Assembly: GCA_903871875.1 (NCBI GenBank)
Contig: CAIQIR010000104.1
Span: 1 to 64,000 of the forward strand
Reading direction: 5' to 3'
DNA length: 64,000 nt
Source: an uncultured Schlesneria sp.
GTDB lineage: Bacteria; Planctomycetota; Planctomycetia; Planctomycetales; Planctomycetaceae
The notes under the pieces were generated by a model, which ran no database searches, was not told the DNA's origin, and saw only the letters and a list, made by a program, of their open reading frames with translations. Positions 56,762 to 64,000 of this stretch are shown piece after piece. Each line of letters starts with the position of its first letter. Position 1 is the stretch's first letter. The translations under genes and the position numbers were made by a program.

Positions 56762-58393
56762 TCAACGTTTGAAATCACCCGGATTGCCGAACAATCCACC
56801 GCCACCGCCGGTCGTCGTCCCACCCCGGAGTGGTTCTTTCCGTTTCCGTTCGTACGCTTCGCCCTTACCCGGTGACAGATCTTCATCTTTCGGCTTTTCG
56901 GGTTTCTGCTTCAGCGCCTTCATCGAGAGGCTGATTCGCTGACGATCAGGCGCCACTTCCAGAACTTGGGCCTGTACTTCCTGACCGACGTTGACAACGT
57001 CAGTCACCTTGCGAATACGTTGATGATCGATCTCGCTGATGTGGATCAATCCTTCGACACCGGGTTCGAGTTCGACGAACGCACCGAAATCGGTCGTGCG
57101 AGTCACCTTGCCGGTCACTTCTTTTCCGATGGCATACGTGGTCGTCACACTGCCCCAGGGATTATGGGCCAGTTGCCGCATTCCCAGGCCGATTTTCTGC
57201 TTTTCGCGATCCAACGACAAAACGACAACATCACACTGTTGTCCTTCCTGCAGAACTTCGGAAGGATGCTTGACCCGCGTCCAGCTCATTTCACCGATAT
57301 GCAGGAAGCCGTCGGCCCCCCCCAAATCGATAAACACGCCATAGTCCTTGATCGTTTTGACAGTTCCAGAGAACTGCTGACCGACTTCGACTTTTTCCCA
57401 GAAGGCGCCAGCCAGCTCTTTTCGTTCGGCGATCATCACCGCCCGGCGGCTGACTACCAAATTTCGCTTGGCCGGATTCAATTCGGTGATCTGCACGGTC
57501 AACTTCTGGCCGACCAGACTTTCCATGGAAGAGACAAATCCCAGATCAACCTGACTGGCGGGAAGGAAGGCACGCATCCCGCCGACGGTCACTTCGAGTC
57601 CGCCTTTGTTGGTCTTGTTGACAATACATTCCGTGATTTGACCGACATTCAATTCGTCCCAATTGCCGCGGGCCTTCCGGGTGGCCTTAGGAAGATTGAC
57701 AAGAATCACACTGTTCTCGGGATCGTACTTTTCAACGATCACCAGGAACTCTTCGCCCACGCGTGGTTGTTTGCCTTGAGGAAACTGTCGCGCGGGCAGC
57801 ACTCCCGGCGAACGGTATCCCACTTCACAAAACACATCTTCGCTGGTGACGCTTTGGACTTTCGCTTTCAACTTCGTCCCGGATTCCAGTTGGTCCTCGG
57901 ACTCCGGCAAGTCGGCGCCCGTGGACGAAGGAGTCTTCGCCCCAGCGGGGGGCTGGGTGGGAGCGACCATTTGTCCCGACATCGCAGCTTCGATTTCCTT
58001 TTCCAGGCCATCCTCAAGCGATTCGTTCTTCGGGGGCAGTTCGATCTGTCCGATGGGACCGCTCGCGACAACTGCAGCAGTCGCTTCGGAGGCAGCGGCC
58101 AGAGCCATGGCTTCCGTTTCCACTTCGGAGCCAATACTGCCGACAGCGCGTGTCTGATGATCATCCACGGTCGGGTTGAGGACAGGTCGTTTACGAGGTT
58201 CCTCACGTTCCGCCTCGGAACAGGATTCCACGGCGACCTGCGTGGTCTTTGAATCCTCGGAAACGACAGGCGCCGGGCCCGCCGTCGCAGCGGCAGCAGC
58301 CCCGACCGTTTGAGATTCGGGAACTACCGCAGGGCACTCCGTTGTTTCCGCGTGAGCCTGCCCATTCAGCGGCGTCGTCTCTTCACCATTCAT
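56762..58393 (-). CDS. S1-domain RNA-binding protein
   Basis: The protein has 543 residues from the ATG at 58393; an in-frame GTG at 58429 is an alternative. The first 150 residues are Ala/Glu/Thr-rich and probably disordered. Four S1 domains follow: about 165-240, 250-320, 335-410 and 420-495, the last two well conserved (GVFIDLGGADGFLHIGEMSW, GAFVELEPGVEGLIHISEID). The C-terminus is charged, then Gly-rich (GGTTTGGGGGLFG). Bacterial ribosomal protein S1 usually has six domains; this has four and extra tails. It may be the ribosomal S1 or an S1-like RNA-binding paralogue. Confidence 0.85.
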   Translation of the reverse strand: MNGEETTPLNGQAHAETTECPAVVPESQTVGAAAAATAGPAPVVSEDSKTTQVAVESCSEAEREEPRKRPVLNPTVDDHQTRAVGSIGSEVETEAMALAAASEATAAVVASGPIGQIELPPKNESLEDGLEKEIEAAMSGQMVAPTQPPAGAKTPSSTGADLPESEDQLESGTKLKAKVQSVTSEDVFCEVGYRSPGVLPARQFPQGKQPRVGEEFLVIVEKYDPENSVILVNLPKATRKARGNWDELNVGQITECIVNKTNKGGLEVTVGGMRAFLPASQVDLGFVSSMESLVGQKLTVQITELNPAKRNLVVSRRAVMIAERKELAGAFWEKVEVGQQFSGTVKTIKDYGVFIDLGGADGFLHIGEMSWTRVKHPSEVLQEGQQCDVVVLSLDREKQKIGLGMRQLAHNPWGSVTTTYAIGKEVTGKVTRTTDFGAFVELEPGVEGLIHISEIDHQRIRKVTDVVNVGQEVQAQVLEVAPDRQRISLSMKALKQKPEKPKDEDLSPGKGEAYERKRKEPLRGGTTTGGGGGLFGNPGDFKR

Positions 58394-58646
58394 CGTTACC
58401 AACCCCAACTCATCGATGGACTCGCGCACCGCCGAATTGCGATGCGCTGATATGAGATCAAAACCACGCTCGATCTCTGTTTCACGGGCGAACGCCCGAC
58501 ATGACGTTATGAAAAGACTAGATCAACTCTTACTGATTAAACGGCCATTACGGTAATCGAATCAGAATTGGAACGCCAGTTTCCCTTCCGGTTTCATGGA
58601 ATTCTCACGAAACGATTTGCGAATTGATGCGAAAGCGACAAGCCAA

Positions 58647-59555
58647 TCACGGCATCGGAACCGGACCATCGGGCATCGGAACGGGAGCACCGGGTATTGG
58701 CTTCGGAGATTTTGGAAATCGAAGATCGTTGTTCTTTGCCGGGCCGGGCAACGAAACAGGTTGCTCATTTAACTGGGGGATCCCGTCGGGATTGGGAATG
58801 GGTTGACCATTCTGTTGTTCAGCAGGAGGGGTGAGGAATAACGTAATATGGCTGGAATCACTGCCCGTGTTCATTCGCAAGGCGGATTCAAAAACGTCCC
58901 GCGCACGAGGATCGTTATTTAAATGAAGAACAACGCCCAAGAGAAATAGACGGTCCGAACTGTGGATTTCTTCGCCGACCCAATCTCCCAGCTTGCTGAT
59001 CACGGAATTACGAACGATCGTGCTGTTAGGTCCGAAAAGCGTGTCCAGCTTCTTTGCGGATTTGGGCGTCGTGGGATCCAGCTTGAGAGTGATTTTGATC
59101 TGTTGGATCGCCAATTCAAATCGCTGAATGGCGACGTAACAGACAGCCAGTCGCAAATGTGCTTCAGCTCGATCAGGAGCCACGCTGACGGCATTGGCAT
59201 AGGCGGCCCTCGCATCCGACCACTTTTGCTCCCGCAATCGTTGATCTCCCTTGGCTTGATGTTCAAGGCTCTTTAAACGAGCGGCGGGTGTCGAAGGGGT
59301 TGCCAAAGACTTCACCGGCAATGCCACAGGTGGCACAGCCAAATTCATTACCGGGGAGTAGTAGGCCACCTGCATCTGCTGCGGCCAGTAATTGCTATAT
59401 CCAAAACTTTGATACTGATAAGCGACAAAAGGCTGGTTGAATCCATAAACCGAATACGAGTGAGGGTGATGATGTGAATGATGGTGCTGTGCTTCCACGG
59501 GGATCGGATGGAAGACGATCGAGAAACAGACCATGGCCAGGCAACTTCGCATCAT
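58647..59555 (-). CDS. Secreted TPR protein with His-rich N-terminus
   Basis: The protein has 302 residues; AAGGG lies about 12 bases before the tandem ATGs. The signal peptide ends near residue 22. A His-rich stretch (HHHSHHHPHSH-like, residues 25-35) follows and could bind metal, then an aromatic Tyr/Gln-rich segment (residues 38-70). Tetratricopeptide-like helices occupy about 90-230 (AKGDQRLREQKWSDARAAYANAVSVAPDRAEAHLRLAVCY). A Pro-rich tail ends with PGAPVPMPDGPVPMP. The function is probably envelope scaffolding. It is on the same strand as the S1-like gene, 253 bases upstream. Confidence 0.75.
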   Translation of the reverse strand: MMRSCLAMVCFSIVFHPIPVEAQHHHSHHHPHSYSVYGFNQPFVAYQYQSFGYSNYWPQQMQVAYYSPVMNLAVPPVALPVKSLATPSTPAARLKSLEHQAKGDQRLREQKWSDARAAYANAVSVAPDRAEAHLRLAVCYVAIQRFELAIQQIKITLKLDPTTPKSAKKLDTLFGPNSTIVRNSVISKLGDWVGEEIHSSDRLFLLGVVLHLNNDPRARDVFESALRMNTGSDSSHITLFLTPPAEQQNGQPIPNPDGIPQLNEQPVSLPGPAKNNDLRFPKSPKPIPGAPVPMPDGPVPMP

Positions 59556-59558
59556 CAA

Positions 59559-60057
59559 TCGAATCCCTTATTGCGACATGACGAATTCACCGTCCACTCG
59601 TACCACCACACCTCGTACCGACTCCATGAACCGTCACTCCGACGATTTTTAGGAATGGCTCGGATCGCCTTCATTATGAGCCCCCTGAATCGGCGGTCAA
59701 CGAATTCGCCCCCTTTCGCCCCTGATGTTCCACAAATTCTTGTGGAGCCCCAAAGCCCCGCCTGGCGGATCCGACGAACTCAGGGGCAAGTTCAGGATGA
59801 CAAATTTATGGGCAGATCTTGTTTCGCCCGACCGGCAACCGTTGAGTCGCGGGGGGATTCGAGATTAAGATGTCGTCAGGATTGTCAATCAGATTGAAAC
59901 GACGTATCGCGAGAGGCCGATTCCCACTGGTCACGAGGATATTATTCATTTTGGCTGGTGCCGAAGGATCTGATGCCTAGTGAAACGCCTCACTGCGGTC
60001 TTTCGGAGCCTGTGTTGACGACCGCAAGAAATTCATTTTCAGGACGAAGGATTATAC
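59559..60057. other. 499-base divergent intergenic region
   Basis: The region separates the TPR gene and the kinase. It contains the structured element at 59718-59787. Frames on the plus strand are short and unlike proteins. No clear promoter is seen. Confidence 0.5.
59718..59787. ncRNA. Candidate 70-nt three-way-junction structured element
   Basis: The outer stem is GCCCCTGA (59718-59725) with TCAGGGGC (59780-59787), 8 perfect pairs. Inside lies a hairpin TTCCACAA/TTGTGGAG (59728-59735 with 59740-59747), 8 pairs including one G-T, with loop ATTC. A second hairpin CCG/CGG (59758-59768) follows. The nested arrangement looks like an RNA junction, either strand possible. It lies 270 bases before the kinase start. 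No known family was recognised. Confidence 0.35.
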
Positions 60058-60687
60058 ATGTTTGATGGACGGGTTCCGACAGTTCTGCTCTTTGGCGCTC
60101 CCGGTGTCGGAAAGGGAACACAAGGAATGATCCTTGGCCAAATCCCCGGCTTCTATCATCTTTCCTGTGGAGACGTGTTTCGATCACTCAACATCAATTC
60201 CGAGGAAGGGCGTGAGATTTATCAATACAGTTCACGCGGCCAACTGGTTCCCGATGAATTGACGGTGCGAATCTGGACGAAAGCCTTGCACGGGCATATC
60301 GCCGTTTCTCGCTATAAACCGCCCGACGAAATGCTGGTGCTTGACGGCATCCCGCGAAATCCCAATCAGGTCGAAATGCTGAAAAGCACCATTAACGTGC
60401 TGGCCATCATTCACCTGATTTGCGTCGATGAAGCACAGATGATTGACCGCATCAAACGTCGCGCCATTCGCGAAAACCGCGCCGACGACGCCAATGAAGA
60501 TATCATTCGCACGCGGTTCAATGTTTACCGGCAAGAATCAGAGCCAGTGATCAACTGCTATCCTACGAATATCATCAAATGCGTCGACGCCATGCAGTCG
60601 CCGCCCGAGGTGCTGGTGGAAGTGCTACAACACCTGATTCCGATTCGGAACAATTGGTTGTCACATCTTCCGGATCTGCCGATGTAA
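60058..60687 (+). CDS. Adenylate kinase-like nucleoside monophosphate kinase (short LID)
   Basis: The protein has 209 residues. The P-loop is GAPGVGKGTQ (residues 12-21), with SCGDVFR (nucleoside monophosphate-binding) and DGIPRN (DGFPR equivalent) following. The LID region is short (RRAIRENRADDANEDIIRTRF), as in eukaryotic AK1 and UMP-CMP kinases, instead of the long LID with zinc or acidic loops of bacterial Adk. It transfers phosphate between ATP and a nucleoside monophosphate; AMP, UMP or CMP cannot be decided here. It is transcribed alone. An essential adk is more typically encoded next to secY, so this may be a second enzyme. Confidence 0.82.
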   Translation: MFDGRVPTVLLFGAPGVGKGTQGMILGQIPGFYHLSCGDVFRSLNINSEEGREIYQYSSRGQLVPDELTVRIWTKALHGHIAVSRYKPPDEMLVLDGIPRNPNQVEMLKSTINVLAIIHLICVDEAQMIDRIKRRAIRENRADDANEDIIRTRFNVYRQESEPVINCYPTNIIKCVDAMQSPPEVLVEVLQHLIPIRNNWLSHLPDLPM

Positions 60688-60849
60688 TTTCACATCAGCG
60701 CCGTCTGGCCGCCGACGGCGAAGCGGTGCGTCAATCAAGGGAGAGATCCCGCCGGGGGGGGAAGGCGTGACGACAGTTGATTGCCTGTCACGAATCCTCG
60801 GCGGCAGGGGCCACTGCGTTGCGGGCGATGTTGGCCCGCAACCAAATTG

Positions 60850-61818
60850 TCAGCCCGCACCACGCAGCAGCTGCAAACGGCCCAAATGAAGTCGGCGGTG
60901 AAACAACAAGTCGCGCAACCCGGCACAACACAGCCAATCTCGCTCGGCCGAACGTTGCTTTCGTAGCGGATCGAACCAGGCATCGCCCGCAGTCGCCCCG
61001 CCTTCGCCCGAATCACTGCCGGGATGAACTCCGATTTCGGTACACCCTGCTGGCGCGGCCAAGTGCAGAAACCGCGAGAGCGTCGGCAGGTCAATTCGAC
61101 CAGCATGGGCCGTTCCAAAAAAACGATCGGGCGACGCGGTCTTGGTCGACCGCAGCCGACGGCGAAGCCCGTGGGCAAAGTAGCGTTTGACAACCGCCAG
61201 CCCCCATGCCGCCGTCCGGCCCTGCATGAGGACATTGCGGACAAGCCCCGATTCGCTGGCGACGCGGACCACCGGAATCGAATATCGCTGCAACAGTTCG
61301 GGGATCAGCGGAGCGACAGCCGGGATCAGCTCGACATACTGATGACCATTAAGATGTGTTGGCCTTAACCCACGATCGCACATCCATTCGATTTGCGCCC
61401 GCAGTTCCGCCTCAACCAGCGAACGCTGTTCAAGACGACTGCGGCTCAAGCGAGAAAACAATTTTCCAACACCAGGGAAATCACCGTTTTCGTCAAGTAG
61501 CGCAGCCGGGTATTGATCACCCGTCAGCGGCCGGCCCTGGGTCAGATTCAGGTGAATACCAAGATCGAACGGTTGCGACGCATCTCCCAGTTCCCGTCGC
61601 GTCTGGTGCGATGGCAATTTCACCGACTGAAGGTCGGCGATCAATCCAGGCCATTCACGGCAGGCGGATTCCGCTGCGGGAGCGTTGGCCAAAAGCGACG
61701 TACTGGTTAGCAGTCCGTCACGGAAGGAAACCAGAATCCCCTGATTGACGTCGTCATTCATGCCAAAGTCGTCCGCATGAAACACCACGCGACGGACAGA
61801 CTCAGCCGCGACGGACAT
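60850..61818 (-). CDS. ChbG/HpnK (YdjC) family deacetylase
   Basis: The protein has 322 residues from the ATG at 61818. The YdjC family start is clear: VVFHADDFGMNDDVNQGI, in which the Asp pair binds metal. Later motifs are LGIHLNLTQGRP and THLNGHQYVELIPAVAPLI, with His residues completing the metal site, and a GCTEIGVHPG strand. The family removes acetyl groups from chitobiose, N-acetylglucosaminyl lipids or hopanoid glycans. The start overlaps the upstream glycosyltransferase stop (TGATG), so translation is coupled. It likely deacetylates the sugar added by that enzyme. Confidence 0.9.
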   Translation of the reverse strand: MSVAAESVRRVVFHADDFGMNDDVNQGILVSFRDGLLTSTSLLANAPAAESACREWPGLIADLQSVKLPSHQTRRELGDASQPFDLGIHLNLTQGRPLTGDQYPAALLDENGDFPGVGKLFSRLSRSRLEQRSLVEAELRAQIEWMCDRGLRPTHLNGHQYVELIPAVAPLIPELLQRYSIPVVRVASESGLVRNVLMQGRTAAWGLAVVKRYFAHGLRRRLRSTKTASPDRFFGTAHAGRIDLPTLSRFLHLAAPAGCTEIGVHPGSDSGEGGATAGDAWFDPLRKQRSAERDWLCCAGLRDLLFHRRLHLGRLQLLRGAG

Positions 61819-62651
61819 CACGCTGCCTTTCTGGCCGATTCGGGTATCAGCGTTGGCACAAACTCGTCAACATCGGGATGATAAACACCTCGCAACGATT
61901 TCCAGCGAACCTTCACGACATCCAACAACATTGGTAGAGCGTTTCGAGCGAGCGAAATCGTGGACGAGTATTCGTTGACCAAGGTGACGGGCACGGTTTC
62001 GAAAGACAGCTTCAGCAGATGGGTCAGGTAGACGACTTCCGCGTCGAAGGCAAAACTGTTGATTGTGGTTCGCGAAAAGATTCGTCGAGCCGCCCGTTGA
62101 CTGAAGACTTTCAATCCACACTGGGTATCGGTGATTTTTCGTGAGACCAGCAGCCTCATCAATGTCCGGAAAACGGATGAGGCCACGGTGCGCAGCCACT
62201 TGCGTTCGACACACGAAGCGGCTCCCTCCATCGTTCGGCTGCCGAAGACAACATCTCGGCCGTTGGTATTGATGATGTCGTAAGCATTTTTTAACGCGGC
62301 CAGATCGTAAGGCAGATCGGCGTCGGTGAAGGCGATGACGCGTCCCCGCGCCGCCTGGATTCCGGTGCGAACGGCTGATCCCTTGCCACCGTTGGGCTGG
62401 ACGATTGTCGAGAACCGCGGTCCAAATTCGGCGGTCAGGGTCGACTTCGCGTCTTGGCTGCCATCGTCCACCACTACCACTCGATAATTGATGCCCCAGG
62501 CATCAAGGTGCTCTTTGGCGGCGGCCAGTGTTTTCGGGAGCCGCAGTTCTTCGTTGTAAGCGGGGATGACCAACGTCAATTCATGGTCGGCCGCATCGGG
62601 ACCGGACAGACTGTTGGGAATGAGAATCTTCTGGCGTCCTGCCAAATTCAT
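61818..62651 (-). CDS. Dolichyl-phosphate glucosyl/mannosyltransferase-like GT2
   Basis: The protein has 277 residues of GT-A fold. VIPAYNEELRLPKTL starts the nucleotide-binding half, VVVDDGSQD is a conserved turn, NGGKGSAVRTGI binds the nucleotide sugar, and FTDADLPYD is the metal-binding motif. DTQCGLKVFSQRAARRIF marks the dolichyl/polyprenyl-phosphate subgroup. There is no C-terminal membrane pair. It probably loads a sugar on polyprenyl phosphate at the membrane. The stop overlaps the deacetylase start, so the two act on the same lipid-linked sugar. Confidence 0.9.
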   Translation of the reverse strand: MNLAGRQKILIPNSLSGPDAADHELTLVIPAYNEELRLPKTLAAAKEHLDAWGINYRVVVVDDGSQDAKSTLTAEFGPRFSTIVQPNGGKGSAVRTGIQAARGRVIAFTDADLPYDLAALKNAYDIINTNGRDVVFGSRTMEGAASCVERKWLRTVASSVFRTLMRLLVSRKITDTQCGLKVFSQRAARRIFSRTTINSFAFDAEVVYLTHLLKLSFETVPVTLVNEYSSTISLARNALPMLLDVVKVRWKSLRGVYHPDVDEFVPTLIPESARKAA

Positions 62652-62756
62652 TTCGGTGCGCTCCTCGCCCCACGAATACCGACTGCAAAAGCACCATCAT
62701 GGTGCCTCACCTCTACAAAACCGTAACCGAAGTGATCATTTACGTCTATGGAGATC

Positions 62757-64000
62757 TCACCATTTGAATGGAAATCGAGCAGTCGAGTGAGCCGGCAAGT
62801 TCAGTTCGTTGTCCCAAAATCGCTGCCATTCATCCCAGGTCACTTCGTGACATTGGAACAGCAGCGTCTCAATCGGAAGGGGATTGAACCCACAGGCCCG
62901 GGCGAGGAACCTTGGCCGCGGATGCGAAACCGGTTCCTCATCAAGAGGATAATGGATCTCGGTGTCGTACGAACCGTTCGGCCAAATCACTAATCCTGCA
63001 GGGCCAATATCATAGGGATGTACCGGTATCGATTCCCCTTTGACAGACCCGGCCGAGGCGTACGGCGACGCCAAGGACAACTGACGTTCGAGTTGTTCAC
63101 GCACCAGATCGACGGCCGCCAACTTGTAAAGTCCCGTGACGGCCGCCTGGAACACTTCCGCGTCGTCCGGTTCAATTTCGTTCAGCCAGCCCGGTTCACG
63201 CACGACACCAATCAACCATCCCGATTGCTCGGCAAACTCCAACTTCAAAGGAAGTTTCAAAAACGAGGCTTCTTCCAAGGTGACGAGCACTCGATTGGTA
63301 GTTAGCTCGACCTGACTGACAGTGATCTGGTAATTACGAAAGGTTCGACTTTCATTGAGCAACGCGATCAACTCGCGCTCCATGAAATGCCTGACGGCGG
63401 CGGCTTCATGATGCAGACGAGCCACGAATTTCGCCTGCTTGTTGACCGTCTTCAACCCCGTTTCCCGCCGGGCGACCCGACGCTGCTTGGCAAACAATCG
63501 GGGAATCGTCCCCGAATGGAATCCCGGACACAGTAGCCGCAACAGTGTTTCCCCGTGATCACCAATCAAGACAGGCTTAAGCCGGGGCGAGCGATTCGCC
63601 TTATAAAGCTTCCAGTTCTCTTTGAGTTCCCAGGCCAGAAATCCGAACACGCCAGGAATACTGGTTAAAATCAACGCCGTAACGGTGTAGGCCGTCGTGG
63701 GCTTTTCGAAAAATCGCTGCAGGATCGTCGAAATCGGAACGGTCAGTGTGGTGATCACAATCTTGTGAGACACCGTCACCACCGGAAAGTGCTTGATCGG
63801 ATTCACCTGGGGTTCGATCAACAGCGTCACGCAAAACCGGATCACTCCGTGAATAAAGCTCCAGACAAGGCCGATCACCGCTTTGATTCCCAGCGTCAAA
63901 TTGGATTCGCCGCTACGAAACCGTAACCATTCATCGACCGCATAGAGCAGTCGTTCCAGACCGTCCATCAGCGCACCGAAGATGTCGATGATCAGCGTGA
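62757..64000 (-). CDS. Membrane protein of unknown function, N-terminus outside the window
   Basis: The frame is open to the window edge: codons upstream of the ATG at 63968 read TLIIDIFGAL and join smoothly, so the true start lies beyond 64000. At least 414 residues are visible. Helices occur at the start, at about 36-60 and around 80-120 of the visible part. A soluble region of about 270 residues follows, with a basic KQRRVARRETGLK stretch and an acidic EPDDAEVFQAAV segment. No family was recognised. It is co-directional with the GT2/deacetylase pair, 105 bases upstream of it. Confidence 0.75.
   Translation of the reverse strand, partial: TLIIDIFGALMDGLERLLYAVDEWLRFRSGESNLTLGIKAVIGLVWSFIHGVIRFCVTLLIEPQVNPIKHFPVVTVSHKIVITTLTVPISTILQRFFEKPTTAYTVTALILTSIPGVFGFLAWELKENWKLYKANRSPRLKPVLIGDHGETLLRLLCPGFHSGTIPRLFAKQRRVARRETGLKTVNKQAKFVARLHHEAAAVRHFMERELIALLNESRTFRNYQITVSQVELTTNRVLVTLEEASFLKLPLKLEFAEQSGWLIGVVREPGWLNEIEPDDAEVFQAAVTGLYKLAAVDLVREQLERQLSLASPYASAGSVKGESIPVHPYDIGPAGLVIWPNGSYDTEIHYPLDEEPVSHPRPRFLARACGFNPLPIETLLFQCHEVTWDEWQRFWDNELNLPAHSTARFPFKW

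Noticed and set aside
56966-58252. Long plus-strand frame of 428 codons opposite the S1-like gene
   Set aside because: The minus strand encodes well conserved S1 domains over the same bases.

Overview
The window looks like a chromosomal segment of a planctomycete (phylum Planctomycetota, probably Planctomycetales). This is inferred from gene content: two long c-type cytochrome / propeller / HEAT proteins of the kind found in Planctomycetota, Verrucomicrobiota and Chlamydiota (PVC type), a DUF1501 protein with a twin-arginine leader, a DUF1080-ThuA fusion, a DUF1571 protein, two secreted formylglycine sulfatases, a secreted Gfo/Idh/MocA oxidoreductase and many proteins with signal peptides. 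There is one tRNA gene (initiator fMet). I found no rRNA, insertion sequence, integrase, CRISPR array, phage gene or toxin-antitoxin pair. Gene density is high and short operons alternate between the strands.

Layout. 210-5976 (+): a signalling operon with a membrane-anchored thioredoxin-like CxC protein, a hybrid histidine kinase, a receiver-GGDEF-EAL c-di-GMP enzyme and an HDOD protein. It is followed by a gap with a strong intrinsic terminator and a possible small RNA (about 6121-6276), then a DUF1571 protein. 7432-15455 (-): a Gfo/Idh/MocA oxidoreductase with two HEAT-repeat proteins, a large DUF4118/PAS/GAF hybrid kinase, a small hypothetical protein and a secreted TolB-like propeller. 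15567-16244 (-): an ion channel. 16648-19595 (+): two tandem sulfatases. 19711-22103 (-): a low-complexity protein and a first Nramp-like carrier.

22340-33405 (+): a 1,598-residue multidomain haem protein (CehA/McbA-like, propeller, HEAT, cytochrome c), then a compact catabolic run. That run encodes a second Nramp-like carrier, a cyclase-family hydrolase, an Ldh-family dehydrogenase, a luciferase-like flavin monooxygenase and an HpcH/HpaI-type aldolase. 33481-38373 (-): a polytopic glycosyltransferase-like protein, a DUF711 protein with its usual ACT-domain partner, and a sugar isomerase/epimerase. 38675-40318 (+): another polytopic membrane protein. 40359-42463 (-): a cupin, the initiator tRNA with terminator, and the DUF1501 protein.

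42794-46115 (+): a TolQ/MotA-like channel subunit with two single-pass partners resembling ExbD/TolR, then an AI-2E family permease. 46131-47357 (-): inositol-3-phosphate synthase. 47723-54968 (+): a stand-alone ExbB-like protein, then DUF1080-ThuA, a second PVC-type haem protein and an orphan sugar-type ABC permease. 54972-59555 (-): a PQQ-propeller lipoprotein, an S1-domain RNA-binding protein and a TPR protein. 60058-60687 (+): a short-LID nucleoside monophosphate kinase. 60850-64000 (-): a YdjC/HpnK-type deacetylase coupled to a dolichyl-phosphate-type GT2, and a membrane protein cut by the window edge.

The best candidates for undescribed biology are the five-gene catabolic run with its Nramp-like carrier (27485-33405), the TolQ/TolR-like trio (42794-44772), the DUF1080-ThuA / haem protein / orphan permease operon (49058-54968), and two structured non-coding elements (about 6121-6276 and 59718-59787). 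All functional calls come from reading motifs and translations by eye; no database search was run.
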